This document shows, one piece after another, positions 17,759 to 28,456 of a stretch of DNA of 64,000 bases (positions are counted from its first letter, which is position 1; the number at the start of each line of letters is the position of its first letter). The position numbers and the translations under genes were made by a program. Under the pieces are notes generated by a model that saw only the letters and a list, made by a program, of their open reading frames with translations, searched no databases and was not told where the DNA came from. Source of the DNA: Aeromonas veronii bv. veronii (lineage in GTDB: Bacteria > Pseudomonadota > Gammaproteobacteria > Enterobacterales > Aeromonadaceae); the NCBI RefSeq assembly GCF_000820225.1, contig NZ_CDDK01000018.1, forward strand, positions 186,001-250,000. The letters run 5' to 3'.

Positions 17759-19747
17759 TTATTTGGTACGCAGCAGGGTGACGGTCTCTTCATCCAGTGC
17801 GGTCAGGGTGGGACGGGCATCGCGGACATATTCCACGAAAGACGCTGCATCAGTGCCGCAATCCATGCCGCTGGCCTTGCAATCGAGGGGCTGGCCCGGG
17901 GCATAGACGGCGCTCAGCAGCTCGCCGTTTTGTGCCACCTTCAGCACCGGGAAGGCGGTCAGCTTGCCGTTGACGCTGGCGATATCGACCCGCTCGCTCT
18001 TCTGACGCTGGGCATTGGCCAGTGCTTGCCAGCCATCGTTGCCGTTGGCGCTGTAGGCGTTCATCACCACCCGATAGCGCTGGCTATCCACCAGATCTTG
18101 CCACTCGCCGCTTGCGGTCTTGCGCTGCAATTGGGTCAGAGTACCCGCTTTGCCTGCGTCGGTCTCCTTGAAGGTGTAACGCAGGTGGCCGCCATAGGGG
18201 AACTTGCCGGCATGGGCGCTGGCGGGCAGGGTCGCGGTGATGGTCTCGGTCAAGAGGGCTCGCACCTCGGCGCCAGTCAGGGTCAGCACCGAGAGCTGGT
18301 TCTTGAACGGCAGCAGGGTGAGGGCACTATCCCCCTCGCGCCATTCGCCAGCGGGCAGGTCGGCGCGCACGCCGCCCACCGCAACCAAAGAAAAATCGAC
18401 CGGGCCGCCGGTCAGGGCTTGCACTGCTGGGGTATTGGCCCAGTAGAACTCCCCTTCGGCAACCAGCGGCGCTACATCTGAGCCGTGGCTGTCGCTGCCG
18501 TTGTCGCCGGGGCGACGGGCATTTTGCAGCTGCTCGGGGATGGTGCCGATCACCGGGCCGTAGGCTTGCTCCAGCGCCGGTTTGTAGTGGCTGTCGATGA
18601 TGCCGCGCAGGCGCGGATCTTCATCCACGGTCACCATATTGGGCTGGTTGTCGACAAACTGGCTTGCCTCTTTGCTGCGGGCGTCGTCGAGCGCCTGCTT
18701 GCGCGCCGCATCGGCGAAGAAGTCGCGGCTGGCCAGCAGGCTATTGTGGCCCTGGCAGTCGGTCACCTGACCCTGGCTGTCAAAGGTCACCTGTGCCAGA
18801 CCGATGGCCTGGGCGTAGGAGCCTGCCTGCACCACGCAGGTTTTGCCGATGCCATCCGGATTGGTCACCAGCTTGGCGTAGTCGCCGGTCTTGCCCCAGC
18901 CAATATTGCGAAAATCGCCGAGCAGGCTGTGGGAGTGGCCGCCGACGATGGCATCGATGCCGTTTACCTTGGCCGCCAGTGCCAGATCCCGCTCGTTGCC
19001 GATGTGGGTCAGCGCCACGATCTGGTGGATCCCCTTGGCTTGCAGCATGTCGACCGTGGCCTGAGCCGAGGCGACCTCCTTGCCAAAGCGCAGCTTGCCG
19101 ACGTTGGGGGCTATGTTGCCCATGTCTTCCAGCACCAGACCGATGACGGCGACCAGCTGTTTGCCTTGTGGCAGGTTGTCGAGATCGGTGACTGGGCTCT
19201 TCTGGTTGCCGTCAAAGGCGTAGACCACGAAGGGCTTGAGGTTGTCAGCCTTGCTAAGGGCCGGATCGGCCTTGGTGTCGAGGTTGGCGGCCAGCACCGG
19301 GAAGTTGACCCCCTCGATGAAGCGGGCCAGCTTCTGGTTATCCAGATCGAACTCGTGGTTGCCCAGCGCCATGGCATCGAGGCCGAACTGGCTCAGCAAC
19401 TCGGCGTTGGCCATCCCCTCGTTGAGTTTGAAGTAGCCGCTGCCCTGCCAGGCATCACCGCCGTGCAGCAGCAGCAAGGGCTGGTTCTTGGCCAGCGCAT
19501 CGGCCTGATAGGCTTTCGCCATGGTCAGCAGGCGCGGATAACCGCCAAAGCGGGTATAGAGGGTGTCCGTCTCCCCCTGCTGGGCAAAGATCTGCCCTTT
19601 GATCTCGGCATTGACCGGATCAAACTGGGAGTGGGTGTCGTTCATGTGAGCCAGGGTCAGCACGAAGGGCGGGTTCTCTTTGGCGGGCTGACAGGCGAAC
19701 AGGGCGGAGGTGAGGGTCGCGAGCAGGAGGGGACGCAAGCAATTCAT
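17759..19747 (-). CDS. 5'-nucleotidase/NAD-nucleotidase-type lipoprotein (UshA/NadN family)
   Basis: A 662-residue metallophosphoesterase. A lipoprotein signal (LLLATLTSALFAC, lipid-anchored Cys19) sends it to the periplasmic face of a membrane. The N-terminal calcineurin-like domain has the metal-binding motifs MNDTHSQFD, GGDAWQG, GNHEFD and GGHSHS. The C-terminal 5'-nucleotidase substrate domain follows (VGGVRADLPAGEWREGD, NGNDGW...). It hydrolyses extracellular nucleotides or NAD to nucleosides; the lipobox and sequence resemble NadN-like enzymes more than soluble UshA. A start at 19747 is chosen for AAGGA spacing. NR released from NAD could feed the PnuC encoded 6 kb away, which is inference. 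Confidence 0.88.
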   Translation of the reverse strand: MNCLRPLLLATLTSALFACQPAKENPPFVLTLAHMNDTHSQFDPVNAEIKGQIFAQQGETDTLYTRFGGYPRLLTMAKAYQADALAKNQPLLLLHGGDAWQGSGYFKLNEGMANAELLSQFGLDAMALGNHEFDLDNQKLARFIEGVNFPVLAANLDTKADPALSKADNLKPFVVYAFDGNQKSPVTDLDNLPQGKQLVAVIGLVLEDMGNIAPNVGKLRFGKEVASAQATVDMLQAKGIHQIVALTHIGNERDLALAAKVNGIDAIVGGHSHSLLGDFRNIGWGKTGDYAKLVTNPDGIGKTCVVQAGSYAQAIGLAQVTFDSQGQVTDCQGHNSLLASRDFFADAARKQALDDARSKEASQFVDNQPNMVTVDEDPRLRGIIDSHYKPALEQAYGPVIGTIPEQLQNARRPGDNGSDSHGSDVAPLVAEGEFYWANTPAVQALTGGPVDFSLVAVGGVRADLPAGEWREGDSALTLLPFKNQLSVLTLTGAEVRALLTETITATLPASAHAGKFPYGGHLRYTFKETDAGKAGTLTQLQRKTASGEWQDLVDSQRYRVVMNAYSANGNDGWQALANAQRQKSERVDIASVNGKLTAFPVLKVAQNGELLSAVYAPGQPLDCKASGMDCGTDAASFVEYVRDARPTLTALDEETVTLLRTK

Positions 19748-19823
19748 GGGTAAATCCTTAAGCCTGCCGGGGGCAGGGTCGTACCAGATAGCAGAAAGTT
19801 GGAAAGAGAAGGTCCAGAAAGAC

Positions 19824-19847
19824 GAAAACCGCCTGATGGCGGTTTTC
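19824..19847 (-). terminator. Intrinsic terminator after prs
   Basis: GAAAACCGCC-loop-GGCGGTTTTC with a T-rich tail on the - strand, 17 bases past the prs stop. Confidence 0.8.
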
Positions 19848-19863
19848 GTTATTGCTGAATCTA

Positions 19864-20811
19864 TCAATGCTCAAACATGGCAGAGATGGACTCTTCGTTG
19901 CTGATGCGACGAATGGCTTCGGCCAGTACAGTTGACAGCGTCAGCTGCTTGACCTTGCCTACCGCTTTCATCTCCGCAGTGAGCGGGATGGAGTCGGTAA
20001 TGATCAGTTCATCGATCACGGAGTTCTTGATGTTCTCGACGGCAGAACCGGAGAAGACCGGGTGAGTGGCGTAAGCGAATACACGCTTGGCACCGCGCTC
20101 TTTCAGGGCCTCTGCGGCTTTGCACAGGGTGCCGCCGGTGTCGATCATGTCATCAACGATGATGCAGTCGCGGCCGGCAACGTCACCTATCAGGTGCATG
20201 ACCTGGGAGACGTTCGGGCGGGGACGGCGCTTGTCGATGATGGCGATGTCGGTGTCATCCAGCAGCTTGGCGATGGCGCGGGCACGCACGACGCCACCTA
20301 TGTCCGGGGAGACAACGACAGGAGACTCGAGGTTCTTGGACTTCATGTCTTCCAGCAGCACTGGGCTACCGAACACGTTGTCTACCGGAACGTCGAAGAA
20401 ACCTTGAATTTGCTCGGCATGCAGGTCAACGGTCAGCACGCGATCCACACCGACGCTGGAGAGGAAGTCAGCGACAACCTTGGCGGTGATGGGTACACGG
20501 GCGGAGCGGACGCGACGGTCCTGACGGGCATAACCAAAGTAGGGGATAACGGCAGTGATACGGCCAGCTGAAGCACGACGCAGAGCATCCACCATGACGA
20601 TCAATTCCATCAAATTGTCGTTGGTCGGGGCACAGGTGGATTGAATGATGAAGATATCGCCACCACGTACATTCTCATTGATCTGTACGCTGATCTCGCC
20701 GTCGCTAAAGCGACCTACGGCAGCATTGCCGAGTTTGATAAACAGGCGATCTGCGATCTTCTGGGCTAGTTCCGGCGTTGCGTTACCAGCAAACAGCTTC
20801 ATGTCAGGCAC
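19864..20811 (-). CDS. prs: Ribose-phosphate pyrophosphokinase
   Basis: A 315-residue PRPP synthase that converts ribose-5-phosphate and ATP to PRPP for nucleotide, His, Trp and NAD synthesis. It is near-identical to E. coli Prs from [20 protein letters not shown] on. Visible motifs are the ATP-binding YARQDRR, the divalent-metal/PRPP loop [13 protein letters not shown] and the ribose-5-phosphate loop DDMIDTGGT. It forms cytosolic hexamers. It follows lolB-ispE-tRNA-Gln in the same direction with a 197-bp gap that can hold its own promoter. Confidence 0.98.
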   Translation of the reverse strand: MPDMKLFAGNATPELAQKIADRLFIKLGNAAVGRFSDGEISVQINENVRGGDIFIIQSTCAPTNDNLMELIVMVDALRRASAGRITAVIPYFGYARQDRRVRSARVPITAKVVADFLSSVGVDRVLTVDLHAEQIQGFFDVPVDNVFGSPVLLEDMKSKNLESPVVVSPDIGGVVRARAIAKLLDDTDIAIIDKRRPRPNVSQVMHLIGDVAGRDCIIVDDMIDTGGTLCKAAEALKERGAKRVFAYATHPVFSGSAVENIKNSVIDELIITDSIPLTAEMKAVGKVKQLTLSTVLAEAIRRISNEESISAMFEH

Positions 20812-21008
20812 GGTTTGAAACCTCGGGGTTGCATCCAGTATGTGGGGGAGTCTGAAATCAGACCCTATCGTTTTGGGGCAAACGATTTATCAAGATAACG
20901 TACAAGGTGTCTGCTGCCCAATGATTGTGATGATACCGGTAACCCGAATCCGTGGCCGAGTGCAAAACCGGCCACGTTAATCACAACGCATCATTGCTAC
21001 TTGGGAAT

Positions 21009-21083
21009 TGGCTGGGGTACTAGGATTCGAACCTAGGAATGGCGAGATCAAAACCCGCTGCCTTACCGCTTGGCGATACCCCA
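21009..21083 (-). tRNA. tRNA-Gln (UUG) directly behind ispE
   Basis: 75 bases with encoded CCA. It is identical to the operon copies at 14.9-15.4 kb except for one base (T for C in the ATTCC stretch before the T arm). It begins one base after the ispE stop codon, so it must be cut from an ispE transcript unless a promoter lies inside ispE. Confidence 0.95.
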
Positions 21084-21084
21084 A

Positions 21085-21933
21085 TCATTTGAACTGTTGC
21101 AATGTGGAGAAGAGAGGTGATATGTTCTCGCCCTTGGCGACAAACCCATCAAGTCCCTTCGGCACGCAGGCCAACACTTCCCGAGCAGTCACTTCGTCTT
21201 CAAATTGAGCAAAGACGCAGGCTCCTGTGCCCGTCATTCTTGACGGCGCGTATTCTAGCAACCAGCCGAGCGCATTGGCAACCTCGGGGTGGCGCTTTTT
21301 CACCAGTGATTCGCAATCGTTTTTCCACTCGCCTTCCAGCAGGTTGTCCAGCGCCATTTTCGGCGTGGCTCTCGGCAGGTCCGGATCCTGGAATACGGCC
21401 GCGGTCGCCACATGGCAATCGGGCTTGAGAACCAGATACCAGGCATCGGGCAGTTCGACCGGTTGCAGCCGCTCGCCCACTCCTTCGGCAAAGGCCGCCT
21501 TGCCACGGACAAACACCGGCACATCGGCCCCCAACTGGACGCCAAGCGCTGCCAGTTCATCTTCACTCAAACCCGCTTGCCAGAGGTGGTTAAGCGCTAC
21601 CAGCGTGGTCGCTGCATCGGATGAACCGCCGCCAATGCCGCCCCCCATGGGCAGCACTTTCTCCAGCCGGATATGGGCACCTTGCGGGCTCGGCAGGGTT
21701 GCCTGCAGCAGCCGCGCCGCCCGGATAATCAGATTCTGCTCATCCGGCACCCCGGGAATGGCCGGGTTCAGGGTGAGTGTGTCGCTATTCGGTATCACCT
21801 CGAACTCGAGCCAGTCGCTGTGGTTGAGGAAGATAAACAGGGTCTGCAGCTCGTGATAGCCATCGGGACGACGGCCATTGACGTGTAAAAACAGGTTGAG
21901 TTTGGCCGGTGCCGGCCAGCGTGTGGAAGCCAT
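21085..21933 (-). CDS. ispE: 4-diphosphocytidyl-2-C-methyl-D-erythritol kinase
   Basis: A 282-residue GHMP kinase of the MEP isoprenoid pathway, phosphorylating CDP-ME at the 2-hydroxyl. Motifs seen are [12 protein letters not shown] (substrate), the ATP-binding [14 protein letters not shown] and GTGACVFA near the C-terminus. The start at 21933 is fixed by a TAATG overlap with the lolB stop, so the two are translationally coupled. A longer reading starting in lolB is rejected. Cytosolic and essential in MEP-only bacteria. Confidence 0.96.
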   Translation of the reverse strand: MASTRWPAPAKLNLFLHVNGRRPDGYHELQTLFIFLNHSDWLEFEVIPNSDTLTLNPAIPGVPDEQNLIIRAARLLQATLPSPQGAHIRLEKVLPMGGGIGGGSSDAATTLVALNHLWQAGLSEDELAALGVQLGADVPVFVRGKAAFAEGVGERLQPVELPDAWYLVLKPDCHVATAAVFQDPDLPRATPKMALDNLLEGEWKNDCESLVKKRHPEVANALGWLLEYAPSRMTGTGACVFAQFEDEVTAREVLACVPKGLDGFVAKGENISPLFSTLQQFK

Positions 21934-22541
21934 TAACGTGCAAGAGTCCATTGGTTGATCTGAAGCTTGAGGCGGCTGTTCTGGCCGGTCATGGTCAGCT
22001 GGTGCGGCAGGCGGTAGCCATCCTGATCCCGATAATCGCCATAGACGATCTGCCACTGGCCGTCGCGCACGCTGGCCAGACTGCTGTCGGGGTTGAGTTC
22101 AAACTCCGCCTGACCTGGCAGCCCCTTGATCCACTCTGGCAATCCCGCAACCGGAATATTCCAGCCAGTCAGTTGATAGATGAGCGCTTCGGCATCCTGG
22201 CTCTGGTGGCGATTGCCGTCGCTGTCGAGCAGGGTGATCTCCCCCTTGCTGCGGGAGAGCTCCAGAATGCTGGTGCCGATCAGGCTGGTGAGGTTGAGGC
22301 GATAATCCTCCCCATCCTGCTGCCAGTTGAGACGGGCGCTGCCCTTTTGCTGTGGCGTGATGATGGCCATCTTGCCGGATAGCTGCCAGTGGGTCAGCTG
22401 CTCGAGGCGGGTCCGCTCCTGGTTCCAGTTCACCTGGTCACGCTGGGGCTGGGTGGTGGCACAACCGGCCAGCAACAGCAGGCAGGTGAGGGTAAAAATA
22501 CGTAGCAGCAAGAGACGGCTCCAGAGAGAGGAATTTGCCAC
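21933..22541 (-). CDS. lolB: Outer-membrane lipoprotein insertion protein LolB
   Basis: A 202-residue lipoprotein with lipobox LLLLAGC (Cys27). It accepts lipoproteins from LolA in the periplasm and inserts them in the outer membrane. The mature part shows the LolB pattern W...[25 protein letters not shown] and [10 protein letters not shown]. It is divergent from hemA across 96 bp and overlaps ispE at its stop codon, as in many gammaproteobacteria. Confidence 0.95.
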   Translation of the reverse strand: MANSSLWSRLLLLRIFTLTCLLLLAGCATTQPQRDQVNWNQERTRLEQLTHWQLSGKMAIITPQQKGSARLNWQQDGEDYRLNLTSLIGTSILELSRSKGEITLLDSDGNRHQSQDAEALIYQLTGWNIPVAGLPEWIKGLPGQAEFELNPDSSLASVRDGQWQIVYGDYRDQDGYRLPHQLTMTGQNSRLKLQINQWTLAR

Positions 22542-22637
22542 AGTATACGGGGCGGCCGTATTGCTTTTAAAGACTTACCCTTTCTCGTACAATTGGCAGC
22601 CTTTGCACCCAGCGTATGAAATGATCGTCGCCCACTC

Positions 22638-23897
22638 ATGAGTTTGCTTGCCCTCGGAATCAACCACAACACCGCCAGTGTCGCCTTGCGGGAACGGGTC
22701 GCCTTTGGCCCGGACTGCATTGATCGCGCCTTGCGTGAGCTGGTGAGCCAACCCGGTGTCAGCGAGGCGGTGATCGTCTCCACCTGCAACCGGACCGAAC
22801 TCTATTGCAATCTGGAGGAGGAGCGGCAGGAACAAGTGCTGTGCTGGCTGCAACAGTTCCACGGGCTGGACGCGGCCGAACTGGTCACTGCCATCTATCA
22901 GCATCACGATGAAGAGGCGGTGCGCCACCTGATGCGGGTGGCGTGCGGGCTCGACTCGCTGGTGTTGGGGGAGCCGCAGATCCTGGGGCAGATCAAGCAA
23001 TCCTACGCCCATGCCCAGCAGGCGGAGTCGGTGAAGGGGGCGCTGGAGCGGCTGTTCCAGAAATCCTTCTCGGTGGCCAAACGGGTGCGTACCGATACCG
23101 AGATTGGCGCCAGTGCCGTGTCGGTGGCCTTTGCCGCCGTCAGCCTGGGTCGGCGGATCTTCTCCGATCTCTCCCAGACCAAGGTGCTGCTGGTCGGTGC
23201 TGGCGAAACCATTGAACTGGTGGCCCGTCATCTGCGCGAGCAGAACGTCACCAAGATGATGGTGGCCAACCGCACCCTGCAGCGCGCCCAGACCCTTGCG
23301 GCCGAATTCGGCGCCCAGGTGATGACGCTCGAAGAGATCCCCGACTATCTGCACGAAGCGGATATTGTCATCAGCTCGACCGCCAGCCCCCTGCCCATCA
23401 TCGGCAAGGGGATGGTGGAGCGCGCGCTGAAGGCCCGCCGCTTCAAACCCATGTTTCTGGTGGATATTGCCGTGCCGCGCGACATCGAAGCCGAAGTCGA
23501 TGAGCTCTCCGATGCCTATCTCTACACGGTGGATGATTTGCAGGGGATCATCGAGCAGAACCTCGAAACCCGTAAACGGGCTGCCGCACAGGCGGAAGTG
23601 ATCGTGCAGGAAGAGCGCGACGAGTTTATGGGCTGGTATCGCGGCCAGAGCTCGGTCGACCTCATTCGCGATTACCGCCATCAGTCACAGCAAGTGGCTG
23701 ATGAAGAGTTGCAACGGGCCCTGCTGGCATTGGCGCAGGGCGAGAGTGCCGAACAGGCGCTCAAGGCGATGGCCCATCGCCTCACCAACAAATTGATCCA
23801 CGCGCCGACCCAAGCATTGCGTCAGGCTGCCTCCCAGGGGGATCAGAGCGAGCTCTCCCGCTTGCGGCAGGCGCTGGGGTTGTCACAAGAGCCATAA
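22638..23897 (+). CDS. hemA: Glutamyl-tRNA reductase
   Basis: A 419-residue enzyme making glutamate-1-semialdehyde from Glu-tRNA, the first step of C5 tetrapyrrole synthesis. The catalytic Cys lies in STCNRTE near residue 50. [17 protein letters not shown] is the active-site signature, [14 protein letters not shown] the NADPH-binding motif, and a C-terminal helical dimerisation domain ends [15 protein letters not shown]. It heads the hemA-prfA-prmC-sirB2-sirB1-kdsA operon, the same order as in E. coli. Confidence 0.97.
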   Translation: MSLLALGINHNTASVALRERVAFGPDCIDRALRELVSQPGVSEAVIVSTCNRTELYCNLEEERQEQVLCWLQQFHGLDAAELVTAIYQHHDEEAVRHLMRVACGLDSLVLGEPQILGQIKQSYAHAQQAESVKGALERLFQKSFSVAKRVRTDTEIGASAVSVAFAAVSLGRRIFSDLSQTKVLLVGAGETIELVARHLREQNVTKMMVANRTLQRAQTLAAEFGAQVMTLEEIPDYLHEADIVISSTASPLPIIGKGMVERALKARRFKPMFLVDIAVPRDIEAEVDELSDAYLYTVDDLQGIIEQNLETRKRAAAQAEVIVQEERDEFMGWYRGQSSVDLIRDYRHQSQQVADEELQRALLALAQGESAEQALKAMAHRLTNKLIHAPTQALRQAASQGDQSELSRLRQALGLSQEP

Positions 23898-23948
23898 TTT
23901 TCGGGCAACCTGCCGGTTGTCCCGTCCTCCATTGAGAATGCAAGAGTT

Positions 23949-25037
23949 ATGAATCCGTCACTGATCAGAAAGCTGGAAGGCCTCATCGAGCGCCACGAAG
24001 AAGTACAGGCCATGCTCGGCGAGCCAGACGTGGTCTCGGATCAGGATCGCTACCGCGCCCTGACCCGCGAATATGCCCAGCTGGAAGATATCGTTCACGC
24101 CTTCCAGCGTTACCGTCAGGCTCAGGATGATCTTGAGACCACCCAGATGATGCTGGAGGAGGATGATGCCGACCTGCGCGAGATGGCGCAGGAGGAGCTG
24201 CCGCTCGCCAAGGCCAATCTGGAGGCGCTGGAGCAGGAGCTGCAACTGATGTTGCTGCCCAAGGATCCCAAGGATGACAACAATTGCTATCTGGAGATCC
24301 GCGCCGGTGCCGGTGGCGACGAAGCGGCCATCTTTGCCGGTGACCTGTTCCGCATGTATTCACGGTTTGCCGAGCGTCAGGGCTGGCGCGTCTCCATCGT
24401 CAGCTGCAATGACGGTGAATATGGTGGCTACAAGGAGGTGATCGCCAAGATCGACGGCGAGCGCGTCTATGGCCGCCTCAAGTTTGAATCCGGTGGTCAC
24501 CGGGTACAGCGGGTGCCGGAGACCGAGTCTCAGGGCCGGGTGCACACCTCCGCCTGTACCGTCGCCGTGCTGCCGGAAGTGCCGGAAGCCGAGCAGATAG
24601 AGATCAACCCTTCCGACTTGAAGATCGATACCTTCCGCGCCTCCGGTGCCGGCGGTCAGCACGTCAACAAGACCGACTCGGCCATTCGCATCACCCACCT
24701 GCCGACCGGTCTGGTGGTGGAGTGTCAGGACGAGCGCTCCCAGCACAAGAACCGCGCCAAGGCGATGTCGGTGCTCTCCGCCCGCCTGCAAGCGGCCGAG
24801 GATGAGCGCCACCGCGCCGCCGAGCAGAGCACCCGCCGCAATCTGGTGGGCTCCGGTGATCGCTCCGAGCGCATCCGTACCTACAACTACCCGCAGGGCC
24901 GCCTCTCCGAGCATCGCATCAACCTGACCCTCTATCGCCTCTCCGAAATTTTGGAAGGGGATCTGGACTGCGTCATCACCCCGCTGGTGCAGGAGTATCA
25001 GGCCGATCAGCTCGCCTCGCTGGCCGAGAACAACTGA
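23949..25037 (+). CDS. prfA: Peptide chain release factor 1
   Basis: A 362-residue RF1 that terminates translation at UAA and UAG. The conserved GGQ (Gly235-Gln237) in [19 protein letters not shown] is the peptidyl-transferase-centre motif methylated by PrmC. The stop-codon-reading loop shows the RF1-type PxT region. It lies 51 bp after hemA and 52 bp before prmC in the same operon. Confidence 0.97.
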   Translation: MNPSLIRKLEGLIERHEEVQAMLGEPDVVSDQDRYRALTREYAQLEDIVHAFQRYRQAQDDLETTQMMLEEDDADLREMAQEELPLAKANLEALEQELQLMLLPKDPKDDNNCYLEIRAGAGGDEAAIFAGDLFRMYSRFAERQGWRVSIVSCNDGEYGGYKEVIAKIDGERVYGRLKFESGGHRVQRVPETESQGRVHTSACTVAVLPEVPEAEQIEINPSDLKIDTFRASGAGGQHVNKTDSAIRITHLPTGLVVECQDERSQHKNRAKAMSVLSARLQAAEDERHRAAEQSTRRNLVGSGDRSERIRTYNYPQGRLSEHRINLTLYRLSEILEGDLDCVITPLVQEYQADQLASLAENN

Positions 25038-25089
25038 TGCAAATGGTGATCCGGCAAGCTCGCATTAAGTGTGGTGCCCGTAAGGTTGA

Positions 25090-25950
25090 GTGGCACTGAT
25101 GCAGATCCAGCAGGCCCGCGCCCATATCATGACCGTGCTGGCTGAGGGGGAGTCCCCCCGCGCCGATGCCGATGTACTGCTCTGTCATCTGCTCGGGTGT
25201 CGTCGCAGCTATCTGATGACCTGGCCCGAACATGAGCTGGATGCCGCCCAGCAGGCCACCCTGCAGGGGTGGCTGGCCCGTCGTCTCAATGGCGAACCCA
25301 TCGCCCATCTGGTGGGCGAGCGGGAGTTCTGGTCGCTGCCGCTGAAAGTGAGCCCGGCGACCCTGATCCCGCGCCCCGATACCGAGGTGCTGGTCGAGCA
25401 GGCGCTGACCAGAATCCCGCAGGGGCCGTGCGCCGTGCTGGATCTGGGCACCGGCACCGGCGCCATCGCGCTGGCGCTCAAGTCCGAGCGGCCCGAAATC
25501 GATGTGTGGGCGGTGGATCGGATGGCCGATGCCGCGGCGCTGGCCCGCGAGAACAGCGTCGCGCTGGGGTTACCCATCGAGGTGCGCGACGGCAGCTGGT
25601 TCGAGCCCCTTGGCGAGCCGGATCGCGACGAAACGCCACGATTTGCGGTGATTGTCTCCAATCCCCCCTATATTGATGGCGCCGATCCCCATCTCGAGCA
25701 GGGTGACGTGCGCTTTGAACCCCGCTCGGCGCTGGTTGCCGATGACGCCGGGCTGGCTGATATCCGCCACATCGTGGCCCATGCCCCCGCTTATCTGCTG
25801 GCCGATGGCTGGTTGCTGCTGGAGCATGGCTGGGATCAGGGGGAGGCGGTGCGTCAGTTGCTGCGTGATGGCGGCTACCGCGAGGTAGCCACGGTGCGTG
25901 ATTACGGGGATAACGACAGGGTGACGCTGGGCCTCTGCCCGCTGCGCTGA
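25090..25950 (+). CDS. prmC: Release-factor glutamine methyltransferase
   Basis: A 286-residue class-I SAM methyltransferase that N5-methylates the GGQ glutamine of RF1 and RF2. Motif I is DLGTGTGAIALAL, the catalytic NPPY is in VSNPPYIDGADPHL, and the N-terminal helical domain contains EPIAHLVGEREFWSLPL. The start may be GTG at 25090, close to a TAAGG, or ATG at 25099; both give the same family-length protein. Its substrate's gene is immediately upstream. Confidence 0.95.
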   Translation: MALMQIQQARAHIMTVLAEGESPRADADVLLCHLLGCRRSYLMTWPEHELDAAQQATLQGWLARRLNGEPIAHLVGEREFWSLPLKVSPATLIPRPDTEVLVEQALTRIPQGPCAVLDLGTGTGAIALALKSERPEIDVWAVDRMADAAALARENSVALGLPIEVRDGSWFEPLGEPDRDETPRFAVIVSNPPYIDGADPHLEQGDVRFEPRSALVADDAGLADIRHIVAHAPAYLLADGWLLLEHGWDQGEAVRQLLRDGGYREVATVRDYGDNDRVTLGLCPLR

Positions 25951-26006
25951 CGGTTCCTCACTGTTACACGGCGGGTTGCCTGTGCGCCCCCATGCAAGGA
26001 TTGAAT

Positions 26007-26390
26007 ATGGTTTTTGTGCTCAAACACCTGCACCTCACCCTGATTGCCGGGGCCGTGCTGATGTTTATGCTCCGCTTCTACTGGGTACAGACCGCCACTG
26101 GCCGAGCCTATAGCGCGCCGGTGATGAAGGTCAGCGGCTGGCTCAACGGTCTGGTGGTGCTCTCCGGCGTATTGCTCTGCATGGTGCTGGATCTCAACCC
26201 GCTCAATAACGGAACGCCCTGGCTCAGCGAGAAGCTGATGGCCATTCTGGTGCTGGTATTTCTGGCGGCGATGGCGCTGCGGCTGGCCAAAAGCAATCTG
26301 GTGCGCTGGTGCTCCTTTCTGGGGGCGCTCGGCTGGATCTACTTTATTGCCAAGTTGGCAGTGCTCAAACAGACGAGTGTGTTCGGCTAA
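26007..26390 (+). CDS. sirB2: SirB2-family membrane protein
   Basis: A 127-residue protein with four hydrophobic segments, of the SirB2 family (KHLHLTLIAGAVLMFMLRFYW...; WLSEKLMAILVLVFLAAMAL). The position between prmC and sirB1 supports the assignment. The ATG at 26007 is preferred to 25992 because AAGGA lies at ideal distance before it and inside the longer reading. Its biochemical role is unknown. Confidence 0.88.
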   Translation: MVFVLKHLHLTLIAGAVLMFMLRFYWVQTATGRAYSAPVMKVSGWLNGLVVLSGVLLCMVLDLNPLNNGTPWLSEKLMAILVLVFLAAMALRLAKSNLVRWCSFLGALGWIYFIAKLAVLKQTSVFG

Positions 26391-26393
26391 GGC

Positions 26394-27203
26394 ATGAAGA
26401 GAATGTTACACATAGACGAATGGACCGATTTCGAAGCCCACGACATCACCGAGCTGGCGTTGTCAGTCAGCGACGAGATTTATGGCTCGGTCGAGGAGGG
26501 GATGCGCGAGTTGAACCTGCTGGACGAGTGGCTGGACGAGCAGATCGAAGAGGGCACCTGCGACGAGGTGCGCCAGCAGTTGCTGCAAGGCTTCTACCAC
26601 AGCCTCGGTTTTCATGGCGACTGGCAGGATTATTTCTCTGCCAACAACTGCGATCTCAATCAGGTGCTGGTTCAGCGCAAGGGGATCCCGGTCAGCCTCG
26701 GTATTCTCATTATCCAGCTTGGGCGCAAGCTCGGGCTCGATGTAGAGGGGATCTGCTTCCCCGGCCACTTCCTGGTGAGCTTTGCCGGTGGCGAGGGGGA
26801 GGTCTATGTCGACCCCTTTACCGGCGACGAGCTGAGTCTGGCCCGCATCGAGCTGCTGCTGCGCGGTGCGTTGGGGGACTTGGCGACCCTCACTCCCGAC
26901 TACCTGCAGCCCTCCGGCCAGTGGGAGATCATCGAACGGCTGCTCAACGTCAGCAAGGGGGCCCTGCTGCGGGAAGACCGCATGCCCGAGGCGCTGCGTT
27001 GCAGCGAGCTGTTGTTGCGGATGAAGCCCGGCGATCCGCTGGAGACGCGGGATCGCGGCTTTATCTACGAGCAGCTCGATTGCCCGCGCCAGGCCGCCGA
27101 CGATTTTGAATATTTTATTGAACAATGCCCGGACGATCCGGTGGCCGATGTGCTGAAAGTGCAGTTGGCCGCGCTGGATCTGAGCCCCAAGCCCCTCCAT
27201 TAA
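26394..27203 (+). CDS. sirB1: SirB1-family transglutaminase-like/TPR protein
   Basis: A 269-residue cytosolic protein with a transglutaminase-like N-terminal part (QRKGIPVSLGILIIQLGRKLGLDVEGICFPGHFLV, where Gly/His remain but a catalytic Cys is doubtful). A C-terminal helical repeat region of TPR type follows. It matches SirB1 in size and place, three bases after sirB2. Function is unresolved; it is often annotated as a regulator with little evidence. Confidence 0.87.
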   Translation: MKRMLHIDEWTDFEAHDITELALSVSDEIYGSVEEGMRELNLLDEWLDEQIEEGTCDEVRQQLLQGFYHSLGFHGDWQDYFSANNCDLNQVLVQRKGIPVSLGILIIQLGRKLGLDVEGICFPGHFLVSFAGGEGEVYVDPFTGDELSLARIELLLRGALGDLATLTPDYLQPSGQWEIIERLLNVSKGALLREDRMPEALRCSELLLRMKPGDPLETRDRGFIYEQLDCPRQAADDFEYFIEQCPDDPVADVLKVQLAALDLSPKPLH

Positions 27204-27300
27204 GGGCGGCTTGAAACTGAAACAGAAGAATATCAAGGCCGCTTCGCTCGGCTGCAACGGAGTAACTTGGCTTCAGGCCCTTTTATTAAGGATGTCTTAG

Positions 27301-28155
<855 letters not shown>

Positions 28156-28181
28156 TCCCGACGCTGTCATGCCTGATGAAA

Positions 28182-28207
28182 ATGCCCCGCAATGCGGGGT
28201 ATTTTTA
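28182..28207 (+). terminator. Intrinsic terminator of the hemA-kdsA operon
   Basis: ATGCCCCGC-AAT-GCGGGGTAT followed by TTTTTAT. Confidence 0.85.
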
Positions 28208-28272
28208 TATCTGCCATATTTAGTTGAAGACTCAAATTAATCTACGAGCAAACAATTGTTGGTTGCTGTGGT

Positions 28273-28310
28273 GTTAATGGTGTTAATTTTGTTGTGTGAT
28301 TGATGTCTCT
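28273..28310 (+). promoter_or_regulatory. Possible ArcA and CRP sites upstream of dctA
   Basis: Within the 301-bp A/T-rich gap before dctA, GTTAAT occurs twice as a direct repeat (28273-28278, 28282-28287), reminiscent of ArcA boxes. TGTGA-N6-TCTCT at 28295-28310 keeps eight of ten CRP consensus bases. E. coli dctA is CRP-dependent, which makes the second reading plausible. Apart from these and the upstream terminator I see nothing else in the gap. Confidence 0.35.
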
Positions 28311-28456
28311 TAATTGTTTTTTATTACATGTAAAGTGGTCCCCGTAGTAATGCAGAAACAGCATGGATCGGGTGAGGTACGCAGATATCTCGTCCGGCTA
28401 TCTGCATGTTTATTGCTGCCATAACAATGTGCAATTAAATTAACAGGACGTTAATA

